Origin: Patescibacteria group bacterium UBA6899
Lineage (GTDB): Bacteria > Patescibacteriota > Minisyncoccia > Phycocordibacterales > UBA6899
Reading direction: 5' to 3'
Assembly: GCA_002451235.1 (NCBI GenBank)
Contig: DKBN01000022.1
Coordinates: 790-26,018, forward strand
Length of the DNA stretch: 25,229 nt
This document shows, in pieces, positions 1 to 6,881 of this stretch. Within the stretch, counting starts at the first letter, position 1, and each line of letters starts with the position of its first letter. Both the position numbers and the translations under genes were made by a program. Under the pieces are notes generated by a model. It saw only the letters and a list, made by a program, of their open reading frames with translations. It ran no database searches and was not told the origin of the DNA.

Positions 1-1
1 C

Positions 2-1225
2 CTTACATTCTTCACTCTAACAGTTCTCTTGGTCGCTCCGATCTCTGTGATCGCGGCGGTGCCGTCGACGGGTCCATGGGATACTGGCCAGGTTGCCCCC
101 ACATCTCTTGTCGCTTTTCAGCATTACATCGATGTTCCTGCGCAAAATATCAAGGTTCCTACGCTCGTGCGGCTTACGGATATACTGCCCGCTGCTCAAC
201 AAGGATCTCGTTCCGCGTTGGTTACTGACCTTTCGACGGGAGCTCTCCAGCCGACGCAGATCAGGACCGATAACATCTCAGTCGAAACGCGGATGCCGTA
301 CGCCATCACCGTTGTGCCGAAAGTCGCTGGGGACCTTGGTCGTCTCTACGATAATGAGGTGTATACCTATGTCGACCTCCCGGTCGCTCCGGGTGCTACC
401 GAGCCGACCGTACATACCCTTACACTCAAGTATGATCAACCGATATCCTCTTGGCAGCTTCTGAACGAGGTCGCCCCCAACTCCGCGTTGCCGGAATACA
501 TCTCACTTTCTGTCCGTGACCAAGAAGGCGCAGGTGAACGGGTCGTGTTCGTTCGTAGTCCTGGCTTGGCACGTGGGATGGCGTTCCCGCAAACGATGGG
601 AAAAGAATGGATGGTGACGATAGAACACAGCCAACCGATCCGACTTTCTGAGATCTATATGCAAGATAGCAGGAAGACATACACGACCACGCAGGCGATC
701 GAATTCATCGCTCAGCCGAAGACCGCATATCGTGTTTACCTCGATTCCGATCGTGCCATTACAGTGAATGACCAGGCTTATTTTCGCGATCTGCCGAATC
801 TGCACCCGATCGTCATTCCGATCACCTCTTTAGCGCTTATCACGAATCCTTCATTCATCGCGTCCGATCGGGATAATGACGGCATACCGGACGCACGTGA
901 TAATTGCCCTGACGTATCGAATCCGGACCAGAAGGATGTGGATGGCAACGGCATCGGTGATGCGTGCGATGATTTCGACCGCGATGGCATCTTTAACTCG
1001 AGGGATAATTGTCCGAGTGTTTATAATCCCGACCAGCGCGACACTGATGGCGATGGTATCGGCGATGTCTGCGATACCGAAGAAAGCCGATTCACGGAGC
1101 GGCACGCTTGGGTGCCATGGGCAGGGATGGGAGCAGCGGTGCTTGTGATCGTGTTTCTGGTCGTATTGACGGCGAAACGGCAGGACCCGCCCACGGACGG
1201 ATCCACTGGAGGCGCGAATCCATGA
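2..1225 (+). CDS. Surface protein with thrombospondin type 3 repeats, 5'-truncated
   Basis: The reading frame is already open at base 2 and starts with a hydrophobic stretch (LTFFTLTVLLVAPISVIAA) that looks like the core of a signal peptide, so the true start lies upstream of the window and 407 codons are visible. The first ~270 visible residues are beta-rich and unrecognised. Bases about 865-1080 encode Asp-rich repeats of the form DxDxDGxxDxxDNCP, the thrombospondin type 3 calcium-binding motif, with two DNCP units and paired GDxCD ends. A single transmembrane helix (about 1111-1170) and a short basic tail follow, so the protein is probably exported and anchored by its C-terminus. Its stop overlaps the next start (ATGA at 1222), which points to co-transcription. 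The TSP3 repeats are certain; the role (adhesion or cell-surface scaffold) is inference. Confidence 0.85.
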   Translation, partial: LTFFTLTVLLVAPISVIAAVPSTGPWDTGQVAPTSLVAFQHYIDVPAQNIKVPTLVRLTDILPAAQQGSRSALVTDLSTGALQPTQIRTDNISVETRMPYAITVVPKVAGDLGRLYDNEVYTYVDLPVAPGATEPTVHTLTLKYDQPISSWQLLNEVAPNSALPEYISLSVRDQEGAGERVVFVRSPGLARGMAFPQTMGKEWMVTIEHSQPIRLSEIYMQDSRKTYTTTQAIEFIAQPKTAYRVYLDSDRAITVNDQAYFRDLPNLHPIVIPITSLALITNPSFIASDRDNDGIPDARDNCPDVSNPDQKDVDGNGIGDACDDFDRDGIFNSRDNCPSVYNPDQRDTDGDGIGDVCDTEESRFTERHAWVPWAGMGAAVLVIVFLVVLTAKRQDPPTDGSTGGANP

Positions 1226-2295
1226 AGGGAAGACCGTCGTACACGTTCGTCGGAGTTCTTGCTCTCGCGTTCTGGGCGGCGGGGGCAAGTCTTTTTGCGA
1301 TCGCTCGTAATGAGACCAGACAGCTCGTCGACGAGACCGCGCTCGCGGGATTCTCAAATTGCCGCGACGCAGTGCATGCGGAGGATCTCCTCTGCTACAA
1401 GGAGAAATATGCGGCGTATACCGATGTTGCGGGAACCGACTCGGCGATGAAGAGCCTCAAGGAGGAATATAAAACCAACCCCTACGTCGCGAGCCAGTGC
1501 CATCAATTAGCCCATGAGATCGGTCATCGCGCGCTCGAGAAATATGGCACCATCATGGAGGCGTTCAAGCACGGGGACAGTTTCTGCTGGTCGGGATATT
1601 ACCACGGGGTGGTCGAAGAACTCGTCTCGAACGCGGGCAAAGGTTCAGTCGAAACGAGCCTCGATTCATTTTGTGCTGGTGTCCCAGGGAAGGAACGGTA
1701 TTCGTTCGACTATTTCAACTGCGTCCACGGCCTCGGGCATGGCATGATGGCGATGACAGAGGATGATCTGAGTGAGTCGCTCCGATTGTGCCGAAAGCTC
1801 ACTGGCGAATGGGAGAAAGAATCCTGCTATGGAGGGGTATTCATGGAGAACGTGATGGTAGACGTGCGCGATCACGGGCAAGCAGATCTCAAACCTGACG
1901 ATCTCCTCTATCCGTGCGACGTGGTCGAACTGCCATTCAAACAACAATGTTATCTGATGCAGACCTCCTACATGCTCTCGAAGAACGGGAACGATTTCAA
2001 GAACGTGTTCGATCTGTGCGCGAGAGCAGATCTTGGATTTGCGACAACCTGCTATCAGAGCGCCGGACGCGATGCATCCGGTTCGACCCTCTCCAACCCG
2101 GAGCAGGCTGAAGCGATCTGCGAGCTCGCTCCCTCGCGCGAGGCGTACGACAATTGCGTGGTCGGCGCGGTCAAGGACATCATTTCATATCATCATGGCG
2201 ACGCTGAAGCGCGCGCGTTCTGTGCGCGGACCAAGGACACGAACGCAGCGGCATTATGCACCGAGGCTGCCGACCAATATCTCAAGGCTCTCTAG
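1222..2295 (+). CDS. Membrane-anchored Cys/His-rich protein with HEIGH motif, function unknown
   Basis: 357 residues. The frame is open further upstream, but the ATG at 1222 is chosen because it forms an ATGA overlap with the preceding stop and is followed directly by a signal-anchor helix (residues ~8-27). The rest is predicted extracytoplasmic and has 16 cysteines, an even number, spaced roughly one per helix as in a disulfide-stitched helical repeat. A His-rich core holds CHQLAHEIGH (C93, H94, H98, E99, H102), GYYHG (H128) and CVHGLGHG (C167, H169, H173). HEIGH fits the HExxH zinc-peptidase pattern, but I cannot assign a known peptidase family, and the repeated C/H clusters could equally bind a metal without catalysis. 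Pairing with the TSP3 surface protein suggests a cell-envelope role. I do not recognise a named family. Confidence 0.85.
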   Translation: MKGRPSYTFVGVLALAFWAAGASLFAIARNETRQLVDETALAGFSNCRDAVHAEDLLCYKEKYAAYTDVAGTDSAMKSLKEEYKTNPYVASQCHQLAHEIGHRALEKYGTIMEAFKHGDSFCWSGYYHGVVEELVSNAGKGSVETSLDSFCAGVPGKERYSFDYFNCVHGLGHGMMAMTEDDLSESLRLCRKLTGEWEKESCYGGVFMENVMVDVRDHGQADLKPDDLLYPCDVVELPFKQQCYLMQTSYMLSKNGNDFKNVFDLCARADLGFATTCYQSAGRDASGSTLSNPEQAEAICELAPSREAYDNCVVGAVKDIISYHHGDAEARAFCARTKDTNAAALCTEAADQYLKAL

Positions 2296-2314
2296 GGGTA
2301 AAATAGCGAACGCG

Positions 2315-2329
2315 TGCTACCATGCTTGA
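2315..2329 (+). promoter_or_regulatory. Possible extended -10 of a leaderless pirin mRNA
   Basis: TGCTACCAT at 2315-2323 resembles an extended -10 (TGnTATAAT, two mismatches in the hexamer). It would place the transcription start at about 2330, the GTG start codon itself. An alternative -10 is TAAAAT at 2299-2304. Weak alone, but the same geometry recurs at many genes here. Confidence 0.3.
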
Positions 2330-3172
2330 GTGGTGATCGGACGGAAGATCAAAAAGGTTTTGCGCGCGCACGAGACCCTAGAAGGAGCCGGAGTGCGTCT
2401 TCGTCGCGGCTTCGGCTACTTCGAGGTGTCTAAATTCGACCCATTTCTCCTCTTCGATGATTTTTCGTCTTCGAACCCCGCGGATTATCTTCCGGGATTT
2501 CCATGGCATCCACACCGAGGCATCGAGACGGTTACGTATATCCTTGACGGCGATGTGCGCCACAAAGATAGCATCGGGAATTCCGGTATGATCGGCCAGG
2601 GAGACATCCAATGGATGACGGCGGGAAGCGGCATCATCCACGAAGAGATGCCGGAGGGGCAGGGTGGCGTGCTCGGTTTCCAGCTCTGGGTGAATCTTCC
2701 GAAGGAGAACAAGATGATGACGCCAAGATATCAAGATGTGAAAGCAAGGGACGTTCCCAAAACGAGCGACCAAGGGGCGGAGGTTAAAGTGATCGCCGGG
2801 AAAGCAGGTAACGTTTCTGGCCCCGTCGAGGATATCATGGCAATGCCGGCGTACCTCGATGTCGAACTCGAGGGGGGAAAAGAGTGGAAAAGGAAAGTGG
2901 CGAACGGTGATACAGCATTCATCTACGTGTTCGACGGGGCTATCGGGGTCGGCGATGGAAGGATAGAATATGAGAAGGGAAATATTCTCCTTCTCGAGAG
3001 TGTAGGAGAGAATGTGGGGGTACGGGCGGGAACTGCCGGAGTGCGGTTTTTGTTCATCTCCGGAAAGCCGATCGGGGAACCCATCGCTTGGCGCGGGCCG
3101 ATAGTGATGAATACGAAGGAAGAACTTACCACGGCTTTCGAAGAGCTTGCCGGCGGGACATTCATCAAATGA
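2330..3172 (+). CDS. Pirin family protein
   Basis: 280 residues, bicupin. The N-terminal cupin carries the pirin metal site: HPHRG (H60, H62) and GSGIIHEE (H104, E106). These correspond to the three His and one Glu that bind iron in characterised pirins, whose length (about 290) also matches. Bacterial pirins act as quercetin 2,3-dioxygenases or as redox-sensing partners of regulators; which applies here cannot be told. The start is GTG at 2330 or the adjacent GTG at 2333; no ribosome-binding site is visible. The gene stands alone, 34 bases after the preceding stop, and is followed by an SDR gene with its own promoter. Family assignment is secure; substrate is unknown. Confidence 0.93.
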   Translation: MVIGRKIKKVLRAHETLEGAGVRLRRGFGYFEVSKFDPFLLFDDFSSSNPADYLPGFPWHPHRGIETVTYILDGDVRHKDSIGNSGMIGQGDIQWMTAGSGIIHEEMPEGQGGVLGFQLWVNLPKENKMMTPRYQDVKARDVPKTSDQGAEVKVIAGKAGNVSGPVEDIMAMPAYLDVELEGGKEWKRKVANGDTAFIYVFDGAIGVGDGRIEYEKGNILLLESVGENVGVRAGTAGVRFLFISGKPIGEPIAWRGPIVMNTKEELTTAFEELAGGTFIK

Positions 3173-3182
3173 ATTGATGACA

Positions 3183-3211
3183 TTGCGATTATATGAAAAA
3201 TATGATATAAT
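3183..3211 (+). promoter_or_regulatory. Promoter of the SDR gene
   Basis: TTGCGA (3183-3188), a 17-base spacer and a perfect extended -10 TGATATAAT (3203-3211). Expected transcription start is near 3218, giving a 20-base leader that holds a TTGGAG ribosome-binding site (3226-3231) six bases before the ATG at 3238. This is one of the few Shine-Dalgarno-led starts in the window. Confidence 0.75.
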
Positions 3212-3237
3212 ATCAACAGTTAACCTTGGAGAATATC

Positions 3238-4008
3238 ATGGAAAAGGAGAAGTACATTGGAAATGTTTCAGGCCATGCACTCGTCCTGGGGGGTGGCGGT
3301 ATCGGATCGGAGATCATCCGCGCACTGTTCGCCAACGGGGTCTCCAAAGTCTCGTTCACATTCTCTGGGAACAAAGAACGCGCGGAAAAACTCGAAGCCG
3401 AGCTTACCCGGGAAGGTCATGATGTAAGGGCATTCCTCCTCAAGGACATCAGGTCCTCGGAAGAGGTCGATGCAGTGCTTGAGTCCTCCATTTTGTGGGC
3501 GGGGGAAGAGGTTGTCGCGATGGTCAATACCGTTGGGATCTCTCCAAATACCCCACTTGAGGAGCAGACGCCGGAAGAATGGCAGAAGGTCATCGAAGTG
3601 AACATGGCGGGGAACTTCTTTGCGGTGCGCACGGTCGCCAAACGTATGCGCGCGAGAGGGATCAGAGGCTCGATCATTTCGATCTCCTCCGACAACTCGA
3701 CGGTCTCGTGGTCACCGATCTCGGCGCACTATGACTCCTCAAAGGCAGGCATGAATTTGTCTGTGAAAGAACTTGCTTACCACTTCGCGAAAAATGGGAT
3801 CCGTATCAATACGGTCCTGCCAGGATGGACAAAAACCCCCCTGAACGACTCACTCCCTGATGACGAGCGCAAAGACGTACTCTCGCGCATTTGGCTTGGC
3901 CGGATGGCGGAACCGGCAGAGATCGCGAAAGTAGTTGTGTTCGTGCTTGGTTCCGGTGGCTCGTTCATGACTGGCGCCGAGATCACCATCAACGGTGGAT
4001 ACCGTTGA
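3238..4008 (+). CDS. Short-chain dehydrogenase/reductase (FabG-like SDR)
   Basis: 256 residues from the ATG at 3238. An in-frame TTG at 3226 is rejected because it forms part of the ribosome-binding site TTGGAG. This is a classical SDR: a Rossmann nucleotide-binding loop GGGGIG near residues 18-23, the mid-domain NTVG (usual NNAG), the serine strand SIISISS near residue 150, the catalytic pair Y165/K169 in YDSSK, the PGW segment after the active site, and a C-terminal GAEITINGGYR ending. It is therefore an NAD(P)H-dependent ketone/alcohol oxidoreductase similar in length to FabG. CPR genomes usually lack a full fatty-acid pathway, so a true FabG role should not be assumed. It is monocistronic, with its own promoter and a strong terminator directly after. 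Confidence 0.92.
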   Translation: MEKEKYIGNVSGHALVLGGGGIGSEIIRALFANGVSKVSFTFSGNKERAEKLEAELTREGHDVRAFLLKDIRSSEEVDAVLESSILWAGEEVVAMVNTVGISPNTPLEEQTPEEWQKVIEVNMAGNFFAVRTVAKRMRARGIRGSIISISSDNSTVSWSPISAHYDSSKAGMNLSVKELAYHFAKNGIRINTVLPGWTKTPLNDSLPDDERKDVLSRIWLGRMAEPAEIAKVVVFVLGSGGSFMTGAEITINGGYR

Positions 4009-4024
4009 TGGGTGATTCATTGAC

Positions 4025-4060
4025 TCCCGCAGCCAGAAGGCTGCGGGAATTTCTTTTCTT
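4025..4060 (+). terminator. Rho-independent terminator after the SDR gene
   Basis: Perfect 10-bp stem TCCCGCAGCC / GGCTGCGGGA (4025-4034 and 4039-4048) with an AGAA loop, followed by the T-rich tract ATTTCTTTTCTT. The last T residues run into the -35 box of the next promoter. Confidence 0.9.
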
Positions 4061-4086
4061 GACAAGAAATATTACAGAGATATCAT
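4059..4086 (+). promoter_or_regulatory. Promoter of the ArsR-type regulator
   Basis: Consensus TTGACA at 4059-4064, a 16-base spacer and TATCAT at 4081-4086. Expected transcription start is near 4093, about 14 bases before the ATG at 4107. The -10 box abuts and the start site lies within the inverted repeat at 4085-4109, so a bound repressor would block transcription. Confidence 0.75.
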
Positions 4087-4109
4087 TCAAACATACATTT
4101 GAATGTATG
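4085..4109 (+). promoter_or_regulatory. Probable autoregulatory operator (inverted repeats)
   Basis: Two nested inverted repeats: ATTCAAA / TTTGAAT (4085-4091 and 4098-4104) and CATACATT / AATGTATG (4092-4099 and 4102-4109). They lie between the -10 box and the start codon of the ArsR-type gene and overlap the start codon. AT-rich imperfect dyads of this size at this position are typical ArsR/SmtB-family operators. That this protein binds here is inference. Confidence 0.65.
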
Positions 4110-4409
4110 AGGTCGAAGAACACCATCGGGACGCTTGCGAAGAGATTCGCTCTTGCGGGCGATCGCACGCGGCTCACGATCGTCTGCGCTTTGGTGCGTA
4201 GGAGGGGAGCGTGCGTCTCCGAGCTCGCGCAGCTTTCGGGAGAGAGCGTCGCGACGGTATCGCACCACTTGCAGGCGTTGGCGAAAGAGCGTCTCGTTTC
4301 TCCCGTTCGCAACGGGAAGCGCATCTGCTATGCGCTCTCCACAGATCCATTCGCTCTCGACCTCAAGCGCCTCGCGTGCAAATACGCGCGCGAAGCGACG
4401 CATTCATGA
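4107..4409 (+). CDS. ArsR/SmtB-family winged-helix repressor, possibly persulfide sensing
   Basis: 100 residues. The frame is open upstream through the terminator, but ATG 4107 is chosen because it follows the promoter and gives the normal ArsR length. The winged helix spans residues ~8-80; the recognition helix is SVATVSHHLQALAKERLV and the wing NGKRICYAL. The ArsR metal motif CxC is absent (CVSEL instead). The four cysteines are C27, C36, C74 and C91. C27 (end of the first core helix) and C91 (C-terminal helix) are 64 residues apart, close to the spacing of the sensor cysteines in SqrR/BigR persulfide regulators. The next two genes encode glutaredoxin and rhodanese, which supports sensing of reactive sulfur or thiol stress. 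Family assignment is firm; the signal is inference. Confidence 0.88.
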   Translation: MRSKNTIGTLAKRFALAGDRTRLTIVCALVRRRGACVSELAQLSGESVATVSHHLQALAKERLVSPVRNGKRICYALSTDPFALDLKRLACKYAREATHS

Positions 4410-4424
4410 ATATTATCCGTTATC

Positions 4425-4430
4425 TATAGC
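4425..4430 (+). promoter_or_regulatory. Possible -10 box of the glutaredoxin gene
   Basis: TATAGC ends seven bases before the ATG at 4437, the leaderless geometry seen elsewhere in the window. TATTAT at 4411-4416 is an alternative. The gap from the regulator gene is only 27 bases, so read-through from its promoter is equally possible. Confidence 0.3.
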
Positions 4431-4436
4431 ATCACT

Positions 4437-4673
4437 ATGCAAAGATCTGTCACTGTTTATTCGACCCCGACCTGCCCATACTGTGTTCTTGCGAAGGAAT
4501 ATCTCACGAAGAAAGGCGTCACCTTCGAGGATGTCGATGTTTCCCGCGATCGTGCGAAAGCGATGGAAATGATCAACAAGAGCGGGCAGATGGGGGTTCC
4601 CGTCATCGACATCGGAGGAGAGGTCATCGTCGGGTTCCAACCAAAGGTATTCGACCAGCTTCTTGCCGCCTAA
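4437..4673 (+). CDS. Glutaredoxin family protein
   Basis: 78 residues, a complete single thioredoxin fold of glutaredoxin/NrdH size. The dithiol active site TCPYC places the cysteines at residues 13 and 16, and the cis-proline loop is GVPVIDIGG (usually TVP). It should reduce disulfides or glutathione-like mixed disulfides in the cytoplasm, or act as a small thiol carrier. Whether this organism makes glutathione cannot be seen here, and an NrdH-like role fed by thioredoxin reductase is possible. It lies between an ArsR-type repressor and a rhodanese whose start is one base after its stop, so the two enzymes are almost certainly co-expressed. Confidence 0.93.
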   Translation: MQRSVTVYSTPTCPYCVLAKEYLTKKGVTFEDVDVSRDRAKAMEMINKSGQMGVPVIDIGGEVIVGFQPKVFDQLLAA

Positions 4674-4674
4674 T

Positions 4675-5121
4675 ATGCGAGCGACCGCAACACGGGCAGG
4701 AAAAATATCTTCGACCGCGATCCTCCTCGGCACTTTCGCGGCCGCTGCCATAGGACTAATGTTCCTTGGCACGAGTCGCGTCGCTATTCCAACCGGTCCC
4801 GGGATCTCATCGCTTCTTCCAGCGGCGTTCCGCTCTGCGATCTCGCAGAGTATCATCTTGCTGGATGTCCGTACGGAAGACGAATTCCGTTCCGGACATA
4901 TCGATGGGGCGAGTGAGATCGATTTCTATCAGTCCGATTTCAAGGAAAAGCTTGCCGCCCTGGATAAGACCAAGTCATACCTCATCTACTGTCACAGCGG
5001 AAACCGGAGCGGGAAAACGCTTGGGATGATGAGTGAATTAGGATTCCGAGATGTGCATGATCTTGAAGGGGGGATCGCTGCCTGGGAAGCCGTGGGGTAT
5101 CAGATCGTTTCGGGGGTGTAA
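4675..5121 (+). CDS. Membrane-anchored rhodanese-like sulfurtransferase
   Basis: 148 residues from the ATG at 4675, one base after the glutaredoxin stop; the frame is open slightly further upstream but that would overlap glutaredoxin. An N-terminal signal-anchor helix (residues ~12-32) is followed by one rhodanese domain (~45-145). The active-site loop is CHSGNRS with the persulfide-forming cysteine at C106 and the anion-binding R111, and the domain has the usual LLDVRTEDEFRSGHIDGA and GGIAAW segments. The catalytic domain probably faces outside the membrane. Rhodaneses move sulfane sulfur to thiols or cyanide. With glutaredoxin and an ArsR-type regulator upstream, a role in handling persulfides or envelope thiol stress is a reasonable inference. 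Confidence 0.93.
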   Translation: MRATATRAGKISSTAILLGTFAAAAIGLMFLGTSRVAIPTGPGISSLLPAAFRSAISQSIILLDVRTEDEFRSGHIDGASEIDFYQSDFKEKLAALDKTKSYLIYCHSGNRSGKTLGMMSELGFRDVHDLEGGIAAWEAVGYQIVSGV

Positions 5122-5197
5122 CCGATAACGCGCCCGCGCGCATATACCTGACGGGCGTTTGCCCAGTGAGAAGCACGTTCCTCCACGAGCTCCTCTG

Positions 5198-5232
5198 AAA
5201 TGACATCGCGAAATGCGATGTCATTTTATTTC
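5198..5232. terminator. Terminator hairpin after the rhodanese gene
   Basis: 12-bp perfect stem with left arm 5198-5209 and right arm 5215-5226 (core TGACATCGC / GCGATGTCA), a 5-base loop, then ATTTCA. Flanking A and T residues give it some bidirectional character. It closes the ArsR-glutaredoxin-rhodanese unit. Confidence 0.85.
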
Positions 5233-5261
5233 ATATGTAACGTCCCCTCGCTCATTCTCCA

Positions 5262-5276
5262 TATAAAGTGTATCGT
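5262..5276 (+). promoter_or_regulatory. Possible promoter of the ECF sigma gene
   Basis: TATAAA (5262-5267) and TATCGT (5271-5276) are alternative -10 boxes 15-23 bases before the ATG at 5291. No clear -35 was found. No pair of ECF-type elements recognisable to me is present, so autoregulation by the sigma factor is neither supported nor excluded. Confidence 0.35.
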
Positions 5277-5290
5277 AGGCACTACCGATC

Positions 5291-5875
5291 ATGGAGGACC
5301 TTCCATTGCAAGCATTGCTGGAGCGCGTGAGGTCGGGAAGCCACGACGCTTTCCGAGTTCTTTTCGACCGTTTGAATGACCGTCTATTCGCACACGCGTA
5401 TGCCCATACGAAGGAACGCGAATCGGCAAAGGACCTCGTCCAAGAGACCTTCATCGACCTCTGGCGCGGGGTCGAGTCGTTCTCATATCGTTCTGACCAG
5501 GAGTTCCACGGCTTCGTTTTCCTCATCTTGAAGCGTAAACTTACGAAATATTATAGCGAGAGGAAGCGCGCGCCCGGGTCTTTGGACCAACGGATGGAAG
5601 AGGTCGGAGATCGGGATGAGACTCTCGCCATCGTGCCCGAGTATGAATACCACCGTGGGCTGATGAAGGGATTCGATCAGCTCTCTGAGACATCGCGCGA
5701 GATCCTCTCACTTCGGAATTGGTCGGACCTCTCCTTCAAGGAGATCGCGCACGTGCTTGATATCAGTGAATCGGCGGCCAAGGTCCGGCATCATCGAGCG
5801 ATCGGAGAATTGCGCGACACTCTGATCGCCCAAGGATACGATCGAACCGACAATCCAACAGCAAAACGAATATAA
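5291..5875 (+). CDS. ECF-type RNA polymerase sigma-70 family factor
   Basis: 194 residues. Region 2 spans residues ~10-85, with the core-binding helix around ESAKDLVQETFIDLW and the -10 recognition part GFVFLILKRKLTKYYSE. A charged linker (about residues 90-130) leads to region 4 (~133-185), whose helix-turn-helix is SFKEIAHVLDISESAAKVRHHRA. There is no region 1 or 3, which is the ECF layout, and the size is normal for ECF factors. It is followed five bases later by a DUF5667 membrane protein, matching the usual sigma/anti-sigma pairing, so it probably answers an envelope signal. Its target promoters cannot be read from this window. Confidence 0.92.
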   Translation: MEDLPLQALLERVRSGSHDAFRVLFDRLNDRLFAHAYAHTKERESAKDLVQETFIDLWRGVESFSYRSDQEFHGFVFLILKRKLTKYYSERKRAPGSLDQRMEEVGDRDETLAIVPEYEYHRGLMKGFDQLSETSREILSLRNWSDLSFKEIAHVLDISESAAKVRHHRAIGELRDTLIAQGYDRTDNPTAKRI

Positions 5876-5880
5876 AAAAC

Positions 5881-6846
5881 ATGAACGACCTCGAACGACA
5901 ACTCCATAGCATTGCGCCAAAGCTCGCCTCCGAAGAGCGAGAGTCTTTGTGGGCCGGGGTCTCATTCGGCCTCTCGCCACGAAGGTCGCGGAAACTCCGT
6001 AGGCGACAGATCGCGGCCGTTTCGGGGGCAGTGGCGCTCGTACTCTTTTCCAGTGGGGTCGTGACCGTTTACGCCTCGGGCCAGGCGCTTCCTGGGGACG
6101 TGCTGTTCCCGACCAAGCTTGCCATCGAACATTTGCGGGTCGCGATCGCTCCGAGCGCGGCACAAAAAACGCAGCTGCGAGTCGAGTTCGCGGCAGAACG
6201 TCTTCAAGAGGTGAAAACGCTCGCGTATACGCATGGAGTCGAATGGAACGATCAAGACGACGATGGAGATGAAGCGACCTCGACCTTGGACACTATGGTC
6301 TCCGCGACCTCGACCATCGTTCTCCCCACAGTTACCGAGCACGATCTTGATCATCTCGCGACGAGCACAGGCATTTTCTACCGCCATCGCGCTACGACGA
6401 CCTCTGCCTTCAAAGATCGTACGATCGAGAAACATATCGATGAGGCGCTTCGTGATCTCCGAGACTCGAAAGATGCGACGACGGACGTTCCATCGCGGCA
6501 GAAGATCGAGAAGATCGAACGGACCATCAGCCGTTTCCAGGGAGAACAGCGTCCGATGCTCGAGGAAACATCGGGAGACACGAATGGGACGAGCACGAGC
6601 AAAGCAATAGAGAACGATACGAGGGGGAACGATCATTCGAACAATGAGAGGTCCTCGTCCGATGCACAACGTAAGTTAGGGGGAAATAGCCAGGAATTGC
6701 GTGCCAACGTTGGATCATCCATGGGTCGCGATCCTTCCGGAACACCATCAGACGTCGGAGCAGGTCATGTGGATCCCAACCGGAACAAAGAGGGAATGCG
6801 GCAGGAGAATGGAGGCGAAAACAGTATTCCGGGGAGCGACAGATGA
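5881..6846 (+). CDS. DUF5667-domain membrane protein, putative anti-sigma partner
   Basis: 321 residues. A short cytoplasmic N-terminus (~1-40) precedes one transmembrane helix (~41-65), then a DUF5667-type segment (LPGDVLFPTKLAIEHLRVAIA, roughly residues 70-120), which in CPR and actinobacterial proteins commonly follows such an anchor. The remainder is predicted extracytoplasmic: a Thr/Ser-rich stretch, a charged helical region around residues 180-225, and a low-complexity tail rich in Asn, Ser, Asp and Gly. No classical zinc anti-sigma motif (HxxxCxxC) is present. Its position directly after the ECF gene suggests that the short N-terminus restrains the sigma factor. That role is inferred from context only. 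Confidence 0.85.
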   Translation: MNDLERQLHSIAPKLASEERESLWAGVSFGLSPRRSRKLRRRQIAAVSGAVALVLFSSGVVTVYASGQALPGDVLFPTKLAIEHLRVAIAPSAAQKTQLRVEFAAERLQEVKTLAYTHGVEWNDQDDDGDEATSTLDTMVSATSTIVLPTVTEHDLDHLATSTGIFYRHRATTTSAFKDRTIEKHIDEALRDLRDSKDATTDVPSRQKIEKIERTISRFQGEQRPMLEETSGDTNGTSTSKAIENDTRGNDHSNNERSSSDAQRKLGGNSQELRANVGSSMGRDPSGTPSDVGAGHVDPNRNKEGMRQENGGENSIPGSDR

Positions 6847-6881
6847 TTGTTCCCCCCGCCCGGGCGTGATAGCGTGAACAC

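Noticed and set aside
3226..3237. TTG at 3226 as the SDR start
   Set aside because: These bases form the TTGGAG ribosome-binding site for the ATG at 3238, with ideal spacing.
5962..6669. 235-codon minus-strand frame opposite the DUF5667 gene
   Set aside because: No start signal, basic shadow-type composition, and it is fully opposite a gene with clear domain structure and operon context.
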